The notes below the pieces were generated by a model. That model had not been told where the DNA came from. It did no database searches and saw only the letters and a list, made by a program, of their open reading frames with translations. The position numbers and the translations under genes were made by a program. From an uncultured Mycoplasmatota bacterium (GTDB lineage Bacteria; Bacillota_I; Bacilli_A; RF39; UBA660), in contig UWSL01000101.1 in the NCBI GenBank assembly GCA_900552975.1, positions 1-5,112 of the forward strand: 5,112 nucleotides of DNA, read 5' to 3'. This document shows, one piece after another, positions 1-4,650 of this stretch; the first letter of the stretch is position 1; each line of letters starts with the position of its first letter.

Positions 1-141
1 ATTCATCTCATCCATAATGGCCAGGCCAATATAGGATATCCAGATGGTCACGTCAGTTCTTTAAATGATGGCAACCTTTGGGAAAGTACACAAAAAGTAC
101 GTGTTGTCTATTTAGAAAACGGTTTCCTGAGGCAGCGTTGA
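1..141 (+). CDS. C-terminal fragment of an H-X9-DG prepilin-like protein (foreign to the rest of the window)
   Basis: Frame 1 of the plus strand is open from the left edge and gives 46 residues ending in TGA at 139-141. It begins IHLIHNGQANIGYPDGHV and ends NGFLRQR. His5, nine residues, then Asp15-Gly16 gives exactly the H-X9-DG motif followed by HVSSL. This motif is known from the C-terminus of type II secretion prepilin/pseudopilin-like proteins that are multiplied in Planctomycetes and Lentisphaerae. The N-terminal methylation motif and the rest of the protein lie off the left edge. GC is about 41% (58 of 141 by my count), against about 18% in bases 142-240. It runs opposite to every other gene and overlaps the 3' end of the unknown gene at 53-1273. 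I infer that this piece comes from a different organism, through a contig chimera or, less likely, a transfer event. The motif identification is fairly secure; the origin is inference. Confidence 0.72.
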   Translation: MHLIHNGQANIGYPDGHVSSLNDGNLWESTQKVRVVYLENGFLRQR

Positions 142-1273
142 TTTTTAAAGCATTAACTATAGATTTATTTTTGCTTTCAGGATTAGTAATAGAATTAATA
201 TAATTTATATAAAATGGTAAATTTTCATGAATGTCATAAGCCAGATATTCAAGTGTATCATAAGAAGCCAATTTAAAATCAATTATATCAACATCTTTTA
301 AAGCTTTATTCTTTTTAATTTTTATTTGTTGTTTTATTTTTGCTAATTCTTTGTCATAGATAGGGAAAAGTTCAGATGAAGCAATTGATTTTAAATATTT
401 TTTAATAACATCGATTTCTAAAATAGTAAATTCTTCATTGCTTTGGCCAATAACATGTTCACTTTTTTCTTGGACATTAAAATCTTCTAATTCTGTTTCT
501 TTATATGTAATGTTTAGGAAATAACCTTGTTTTACTATTGATATTTCAAACAAAGTCTCACTATTATTTATGGAAGTTACACCAACTATTAAAATATTAG
601 GACCTATTATATTGATTGATTTCTGTAGTAATTCATTAGAATTTCTAACACGTCCAGTAAACGATACATAAGGTTGTTTTAGAGACATTGAAGTTTCAGT
701 GTAATTATCTAAAAATTGATTTTCTTTGTTAGTAGAATAACGATGATATGAGTAATAGTAGAGTCCTCTAGCAAAATCAACTACTTTAGTAACTTTTTGA
801 TCAGATGGTGTTTCTTCATGGTAAGTATAATTTTCGGTTAAAGGAAAGTTAGTAAGATGCAATTTTTCTTTTTCAAAGGTACCTTTGATACCTAAAGAAT
901 CTTCAGGAGATGTTTTGAGTAAACGAGTTGATTTTATATTTTGTTCATTAATTTCTTCAACGATTAACTCTTCATTATTTTCTAATGGAAAAGTAAAACT
1001 TTTTTTAAATTCACGTTTGTCTTTAGAATAAAAATGCATAGTTTTATAATCCGAAAAATATTTAGTTACGTGATAAGATTCATCTATAAAATCAATAGTA
1101 ATTGGGTTTTCTGTATTTATTAAAATTCTATCTTGGCTAAAAGTTACCGGTACTTTAGAATCTTTTATTTCTAAGTGAATATTTAAAATTTTGGCTAGTC
1201 TTTGAAGAAAGATTTTCGGGCCATATTCCTTATATACTGATTCGAGAATACTAATGTAATAATTTCGTTGCAT
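53..1273 (-). CDS. Unknown soluble protein, last gene of the five-gene operon; 3' end probably truncated and artefactual
   Basis: The frame encodes 406 residues. The ATG at 1271-1273 has an excellent Shine-Dalgarno, GAGGTGA, a few bases upstream, and lies 13 nt after the previous stop, so it is probably coupled to the zincin-like gene. I do not recognise the family. The N-terminus (about 5-35) looks helical and amphipathic. Residues about 40-290 are rich in Tyr, Phe and Thr with alternating polar/hydrophobic stretches, suggesting a mostly beta region. Residues about 285-360 look helical, with a very Lys-rich stretch at 307-328. There is no signal peptide or convincing membrane span; the hydrophobic run at 220-233 is short. 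Residues 379-406 are encoded by the antisense of the foreign prepilin fragment (53-139), in DNA of much higher GC. The native protein is therefore supported only to about Ile378 (from base 140 upward), and its true C-terminus is probably missing. The gene is real; its function is unknown. Confidence 0.75.
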   Translation of the reverse strand: MQRNYYISILESVYKEYGPKIFLQRLAKILNIHLEIKDSKVPVTFSQDRILINTENPITIDFIDESYHVTKYFSDYKTMHFYSKDKREFKKSFTFPLENNEELIVEEINEQNIKSTRLLKTSPEDSLGIKGTFEKEKLHLTNFPLTENYTYHEETPSDQKVTKVVDFARGLYYYSYHRYSTNKENQFLDNYTETSMSLKQPYVSFTGRVRNSNELLQKSINIIGPNILIVGVTSINNSETLFEISIVKQGYFLNITYKETELEDFNVQEKSEHVIGQSNEEFTILEIDVIKKYLKSIASSELFPIYDKELAKIKQQIKIKKNKALKDVDIIDFKLASYDTLEYLAYDIHENLPFYINYINSITNPESKNKSIVNALKINAASGNRFLNRQHVLFVYFPKGCHHLKN

Positions 1274-1286
1274 ATTTCACCTCTTG

Positions 1287-2153
1287 TTAACGTTTTAAAT
1301 ATTTTAAAATATTTTGATAGTCTGGATTTTTATAGCTGATACCATAAGCTTCTAAAAATTTTTCAACACATATTTGACCGTCAAATACTTTCTGAATATC
1401 ATTGATTATTTCATATTTTTCGACATCACTGGCATAATAAAAATAAGAAAATAGTTGAAGAGCTTTTAAACCAGATGACATATATTTACTATCTTCTAAG
1501 AGATTGTCACGATTAATCTTTATTTGATGTGGTGTTGCTTGCTGAAGATTTTCAGCTAAAGCACTTATTTCATTCATAAGACGGGAGTCTTGTAAAGAAA
1601 GAATTTTTTCATCAGTATCTAGGACATAGGCATGAAATAGTCCCATAAAAATACTAAGGGCTTCAACATTATAAAAATGTCTAATGCTTCCACGCATAGC
1701 TTCTAACTGGCTATGAGTTATTTCATGGCAATATGAACAGGAGGTCAATTCACTAACATTTTTTTCAAGGTGAATATCTTGAAATGCTATTGGATGGAAT
1801 TTATTAGCAGTTATCATTTTATTGATATAGCCCCCGCTGACTTCGCCCATGTCTTCTAATTTTATTGGTAAATTGTAAGGACTAACCATTTTAACATGAT
1901 ACATATCTTTATGACCTATTTTAATAATCTTACCAATAAAAGGAACCTTGTGGAGTTTGAAGTATTTATTAAAAAAAATTTGGCTATCTAAGATAGCATC
2001 TGATAATTGCATACGATCAATATAAGTAATTTTTTTCGCATCATTTATTTTTTTTATTTCTTGACTAAAATTTGCCAAAGTATCGGAAACTCGCAAAACA
2101 GATACATCTTTTTTGTAACCAAAAAGATTAATTTCTTGATCTTTTGTTAACAT
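1287..2153 (-). CDS. Predicted HExxH zinc metallopeptidase-like protein (gluzincin-like), cytoplasmic
   Basis: The protein has 288 residues. Its ATG has a strong RBS (GAGGGGATTGTC before the ATG), 15 nt after the stop of the MBL hydrolase gene. The striking segment is TSCSYCHEITHSQLEAMRG at about 137-155. It contains a zincin motif, His143-Glu144-x-x-His147, and a downstream helix with Glu164 (YNVEALSIF), placed as the third zinc ligand would be in gluzincins. Cys139 and Cys142 immediately precede the motif and are a possible extra metal or redox site. The N-terminal ~130 residues are mixed alpha/beta, and the C-terminal ~100 residues appear helical. No signal peptide or membrane segment is visible, so it should act inside the cell, on an unknown substrate. 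I do not recognise a named peptidase family, and a catalytically inactive zincin fold is possible. The HExxH motif is seen directly; peptidase activity is inferred. Confidence 0.72.
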   Translation of the reverse strand: MLTKDQEINLFGYKKDVSVLRVSDTLANFSQEIKKINDAKKITYIDRMQLSDAILDSQIFFNKYFKLHKVPFIGKIIKIGHKDMYHVKMVSPYNLPIKLEDMGEVSGGYINKMITANKFHPIAFQDIHLEKNVSELTSCSYCHEITHSQLEAMRGSIRHFYNVEALSIFMGLFHAYVLDTDEKILSLQDSRLMNEISALAENLQQATPHQIKINRDNLLEDSKYMSSGLKALQLFSYFYYASDVEKYEIINDIQKVFDGQICVEKFLEAYGISYKNPDYQNILKYLKR

Positions 2154-2168
2154 GACAATCCCCTCTTT

Positions 2169-2813
2169 TTACTTTATTAAAAGCACACATTTTATATTTT
2201 TATCGATTATTTTAGCAAATTCTTCGCCATCTGTAAGATTGCCAACGACTGAACCATAATGAGTTGGAATTACAACTCGAGGTTTTATTTTATTAATTAA
2301 GTTGGCAGCTTCTTGATAAGTCATAGTGTATGTTCCACCGATAGGAACTAAGGCTATATTACAATTAATGTTATTTAGTTCAGGAATATTATCAGTATCT
2401 CCTGCTACATAAATTGTTTCATTTTCAATTGTAAGGAGATAACCAACCCAATTTTTAGTTTGAGGATGGTATTTTGTGTTTAAATTATAACTAGGTACAG
2501 TTTTTACTTTTAAATCATCTATTTGATATGTTGTATTAGGAACCACTAAAAAATTATTTTTTATATTAGGATATATTTCCGTAAAATCTCTTTCCATTGT
2601 TAAAGGAAAAATAAATTTTGTCGAAGTTTTTTTAATTTTATCAATAGATTGTGGATCAAAATGATCATAATGATTATGGGTTAGAAAGATATAATCAGCA
2701 TCATTTGGTTTATTTTCAATACTGTAAGGATCAAAATAAATTATAATGCCTTTAGATGTAGTAATTTTAATACTACTATGACAATTAATTGAGATATTAT
2801 TTAACAATTTCAT
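2169..2813 (-). CDS. MBL-fold metal-dependent hydrolase, UPF0173/UlaG-like
   Basis: The protein has 214 residues from the ATG at 2811-2813. It shows the full metallo-beta-lactamase signature: the dimetal motif THNHYDH (His46, His48, Asp50, His51), His116 in a YHP segment, GDTD with Asp139, then ALVPIGGTYTM, and PTHYG with His185. This order, the GGTYTM block and the ~210-residue length match the UPF0173/UlaG-like branch, which lacks extra domains. Such enzymes bind two metals (Zn or Mn) and hydrolyse ester, lactone or phosphodiester-type bonds; the substrate here cannot be read from the sequence. Starting 27 codons earlier (2894) would only reread the upstream gene in another frame, and family homology begins at MKLLNNISI. 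The gene overlaps the 79-residue gene by 17 nt. A GGAG sits only 2 nt before the ATG and AGAAGA about 8 nt before it, so translational coupling is likely. The protein is probably cytoplasmic, as no signal peptide is seen. Confidence 0.9.
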   Translation of the reverse strand: MKLLNNISINCHSSIKITTSKGIIIYFDPYSIENKPNDADYIFLTHNHYDHFDPQSIDKIKKTSTKFIFPLTMERDFTEIYPNIKNNFLVVPNTTYQIDDLKVKTVPSYNLNTKYHPQTKNWVGYLLTIENETIYVAGDTDNIPELNNINCNIALVPIGGTYTMTYQEAANLINKIKPRVVIPTHYGSVVGNLTDGEEFAKIIDKNIKCVLLIK

Positions 2814-3036
2814 CACTCCAATCTTCTTTTGGATCAAAACCTTGAGTGGTTTCCCATTTTTCATGATTATGGCGAGCATTTCTAATGGCTTCATTATTTT
2901 TGATATGACAGCAACTGGCGCCTTCAGTTACAAAAAAATATTCTAAATTATATTTTTGACATAATTTTGAAACTTCTTGACACAATAAACGAGCTTTTTG
3001 TAAGTCATCATCAACTTCTTTATTAATTTTATTCAT
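2797..3036 (-). CDS. Small conserved-looking 79-residue protein of unknown function
   Basis: The ATG at 3034-3036 has a near-ideal RBS (AAAGGAGAT, 8 nt spacing) that overlaps the stop codon of the upstream gene, and only 4 nt separate the two genes. The predicted fold is an N-terminal helix (about 8-30), a short strand reading YFFVTEGAS (33-41), then a helix containing AIRNARHNHEKWE (50-62) and a tail GFDPKEDWS (66-74). Four cysteines are present (19, 26, 42, 43). The T-E-G-A-S block, the R-N-A-R helix and the final GFDPxEDW look like conserved family motifs, resembling small hypothetical proteins I associate with Firmicutes and their mobile elements, but I cannot name the family. Its last 17 nt overlap the start of the MBL gene. 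The strong RBS and operon position make it a real gene; no function is assigned. Confidence 0.78.
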   Translation of the reverse strand: MNKINKEVDDDLQKARLLCQEVSKLCQKYNLEYFFVTEGASCCHIKNNEAIRNARHNHEKWETTQGFDPKEDWSDEIVK

Positions 3037-3040
3037 TATT

Positions 3041-3871
3041 CTATCTCCTTTTTAGAAATTCAAACTTTTCATTACTAGTCAACTGCTGACGATTTTCATA
3101 TTCAAACCAAGCTTGGGGATGAGTTTGCTTTGTTTGTTCTGTTTCATATAACATTTCTTTTAAAGAAGGACTATCAGTCAATAAGTGTAAAATATCATAT
3201 GAACAAATTAAGAATGTTGCCAGTTCATCATTTTCTTCTGTTTGTTCTTCATAAATTTCTTCTTGATCTTTGTTAAAATCTAATTTAGAAAATGAAGAGT
3301 TAGCATGAAAGTTATATCTTTTTTTAAATTCTTCACTTTTATAAATTCTTTTATTTAAAGTATCAACTAAATATAAATAGCCATCAATAGATATTTCAAC
3401 AAAGGGACGACTGTCAACGCGGATGCCTTTTCTAGTTGGAGAGTCATAAGAAGCATTATAAAATGTCGCTTCAGGAAAAAAAGCACTTATTGCAGTATTA
3501 GGGTCATATACGCAATAGTGAGTAGTTTTACTTGGTGGCTTGGCAAGAAAGATTGACGCTGGAACCCCACCAGTTATTCGTAATGATTTGGTACGTAATT
3601 TTTCTTTTAACCATAGTGGAAAACCGGAAACAAAAGGATATTTTTCATAATGATAATCTTCTTTATTATGAGTGATAGTTAAGTTATTTAAATTTAAAAA
3701 GTCTGTTTCAGGATTAATCATTTTTTTATATACTAGGGCATCCATGATAGTTGCTGATATAGTTTGTTTATCTAAAGGTGTTAGTTCATTATTAGCTATA
3801 TATTCTAAAATATTCCATCCTTTATAAAAAACCTCTTTTTTAAGAAGCTCATAAGTAGATAATTCAGTCAT
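3041..3871 (-). CDS. Unknown protein with a possible degenerate transglutaminase/papain-like core; first gene of the operon
   Basis: The protein has 276 residues. The ATG at 3869-3871 follows a GGGGGA Shine-Dalgarno by about 7 nt, and the predicted transcription start is only about 20 nt upstream. The N-terminal ~90 residues are mostly helical. The central part holds THYCVYDPNTAISAFFPEA (Cys120), followed by FVEISIDGYLYLVDTLNKR (157-175, with Asp170). The Cys-bearing helix, then a V/WxE strand and a VDT strand, recalls the order of transglutaminase-like cysteine peptidases (Cys, His, Asp). The residue where the His would be expected, before FVE, reads SRP (Arg155), so the triad looks incomplete. 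A strongly acidic linker at about 199-216 precedes a helical C-terminal domain (217-275). There is no signal peptide or membrane segment. The gene is certain; the fold is a tentative inference, and an unrelated new family is equally possible. Confidence 0.7.
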   Translation of the reverse strand: MTELSTYELLKKEVFYKGWNILEYIANNELTPLDKQTISATIMDALVYKKMINPETDFLNLNNLTITHNKEDYHYEKYPFVSGFPLWLKEKLRTKSLRITGGVPASIFLAKPPSKTTHYCVYDPNTAISAFFPEATFYNASYDSPTRKGIRVDSRPFVEISIDGYLYLVDTLNKRIYKSEEFKKRYNFHANSSFSKLDFNKDQEEIYEEQTEENDELATFLICSYDILHLLTDSPSLKEMLYETEQTKQTHPQAWFEYENRQQLTSNEKFEFLKRR

Positions 3872-3897
3872 ATAAGTCCCCCATTCAAATTAAAAGT

Positions 3898-3925
3898 ATT
3901 ATAGCACAAAGGATTAGATAGTTAA
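3898..3925 (-). promoter_or_regulatory. Extended -10 sigma-A promoter of the five-gene operon
   Basis: On the minus strand the -35 element is TTAACT (3920-3925, 4 of 6 to TTGACA). A 16-nt spacer follows, then a perfect TATAAT (3898-3903) preceded by TGC, which makes an extended -10. Transcription would start near 3891, leaving a leader of about 20 nt before the first ATG, just enough for the GGGGG-type RBS. It lies directly downstream of the rubrerythrin terminator, so the operon is probably transcribed independently. I see no other promoter of this quality inside the operon. Confidence 0.8.
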
Positions 3926-3957
3926 AATTTTTATTTGTTTGAAAAGTACTTTTTCAT

Positions 3958-3988
3958 AAAAAAAGGATTCTATTAATTTAGAATCCTT
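3958..3988 (-). terminator. Intrinsic terminator of the rubrerythrin gene
   Basis: A perfect 10-bp inverted repeat (3963-3972 with 3979-3988; AAGGATTCTA / TAGAATCCTT) encloses a 6-nt loop. On the minus strand it is followed by a run of seven T (3958-3964, overlapping the stem end). It begins 8 nt after the rubrerythrin stop codon. The stem is AT-rich, but its length and the U-tract make it a convincing Rho-independent terminator for minus-strand transcripts. The A-rich flank on the other side is weaker, so plus-strand termination is not claimed. Confidence 0.9.
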
Positions 3989-3996
3989 AAATGATT

Positions 3997-4536
3997 TTAA
4001 TAATTTTCACTTTTTAATTCAAAGAAACTTTGTGGATGAGCACATACTGGGCAGACAGCTGGAGCTTTTTTACCAACTACAACATGTCCACAGTTACGGC
4101 AAATCCAAATAGCATCTTCATCTTTACTGAATACTACTTCATCGTCAATATTTTTTAATAATTTACGATATCTTTCTTCGTGATGACGTTCTATTTCACC
4201 AACCATTCTGAATTTAGCAGCAATTTGGGTAAAACCTTCTTCTTCAGCAACACGAGCGAATTCATCATACATGTCTGTCCATTCATAGTTTTCTCCATCA
4301 GCTGCGGCAGCTAAATTTTCAGGAGTTGATGGAATAGTTCCTCCATTTAATTCTTTGAACCACATTTTAGCATGCTCTTTTTCATTATTAGCAGTTTCTT
4401 CAAAGATAGCAGCAATTTGTTCATAGCCATCTTTTTTAGCTTTTGATGCAAAATATGTATATTTATTTCTAGCTTGTGATTCACCAGCAAAAGCAGTCAT
4501 TAAATTTTGCTCGGTTTTTGATCCTTTTAATTCCAT
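3997..4536 (-). CDS. rbr: Rubrerythrin (diiron peroxidase with C-terminal rubredoxin domain)
   Basis: The 179-residue protein is typical in length for rubrerythrin. The N-terminal four-helix ferritin-like domain (about 1-130) carries the diiron ligands: Glu19 in GES, Glu52 and His55 in the first E-x-x-H, Glu82 and Glu85 in GENYEW, and Glu116/His119 in the second E-x-x-H. The C-terminal rubredoxin-like domain (about 140-179) binds one Fe through Cys146/Cys149 and Cys162/Cys165. Rubrerythrins reduce hydrogen peroxide to water in the cytoplasm of anaerobes, receiving electrons through rubredoxin or an NAD(P)H-dependent donor. The start at 4534-4536 is chosen because MELKGSKTEQNL matches the family N-terminus and has an RBS. 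The upstream in-frame ATG at 4614 lies in the -35 region and cannot be transcribed from this promoter. The gene is monocistronic, with its own promoter and terminator. Confidence 0.97.
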   Translation of the reverse strand: MELKGSKTEQNLMTAFAGESQARNKYTYFASKAKKDGYEQIAAIFEETANNEKEHAKMWFKELNGGTIPSTPENLAAAADGENYEWTDMYDEFARVAEEEGFTQIAAKFRMVGEIERHHEERYRKLLKNIDDEVVFSKDEDAIWICRNCGHVVVGKKAPAVCPVCAHPQSFFELKSENY

Positions 4537-4543
4537 TTTATTA

Positions 4544-4548
4544 CCTCT
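4544..4548 (-). promoter_or_regulatory. Ribosome binding site that fixes the rubrerythrin start
   Basis: AGAGG on the minus strand ends 7 nt before the ATG at 4534-4536, within the purine-rich stretch GGAAAGAGGT. No comparable site precedes the in-frame upstream ATG at 4614, so the shorter 179-residue product is the supported one. Confidence 0.85.
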
Positions 4549-4557
4549 TTCCTTTCC

Positions 4558-4584
4558 CAAAAGCACTACAACATCATGCTTTTG
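4558..4584 (-). promoter_or_regulatory. Perfect dyad at the 5' end of the rubrerythrin leader (hairpin or operator)
   Basis: CAAAAGCA (4558-4565 on the plus strand) and TGCTTTTG (4577-4584) form an exact 8-bp inverted repeat around 11 nt. The dyad begins at about the predicted transcription start, 6 nt downstream of the -10 box, and ends 9 nt before the AGAGG RBS. In RNA it would be a 5'-terminal stem-loop that leaves the RBS free; in DNA it could be a repressor operator. The geometry is seen directly; the role is inferred. Confidence 0.5.
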
Positions 4585-4590
4585 AACTAT

Positions 4591-4619
4591 ATTATATCGG
4601 TAATAAATTAGCAAGTCAA
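4591..4619 (-). promoter_or_regulatory. Sigma-A promoter of the rubrerythrin gene
   Basis: TTGACT (-35, 4614-4619, 5 of 6 to consensus), a 17-nt spacer and TATAAT (-10, 4591-4596, perfect) on the minus strand form a near-ideal vegetative promoter. The start would be near 4584, giving a leader of about 48 nt. It lies 31 nt beyond the stop codon of the upstream membrane-protein gene. Confidence 0.92.
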
Positions 4620-4650
4620 TGATAATGAATTAGTTATTTATTTAGCTTAT

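Noticed and set aside
2814..2894. 27-codon N-terminal extension of the MBL hydrolase
   Set aside because: It only rereads the 79-residue gene in another frame, and family similarity begins at MKLLNNISI; the true start is taken as 2813.
53..3871. Toxin-antitoxin or known phage-defence system in the five-gene operon
   Set aside because: The small protein does not show an antitoxin DNA-binding motif, and no known defence domain (nuclease, TIR, STAND NTPase, reverse transcriptase) is visible; calling it a defence system would be guesswork.
4537..4614. 26-codon N-terminal extension of rubrerythrin
   Set aside because: It spans the -10, spacer, leader dyad and RBS of the gene, and it is not part of the rubrerythrin family N-terminus.
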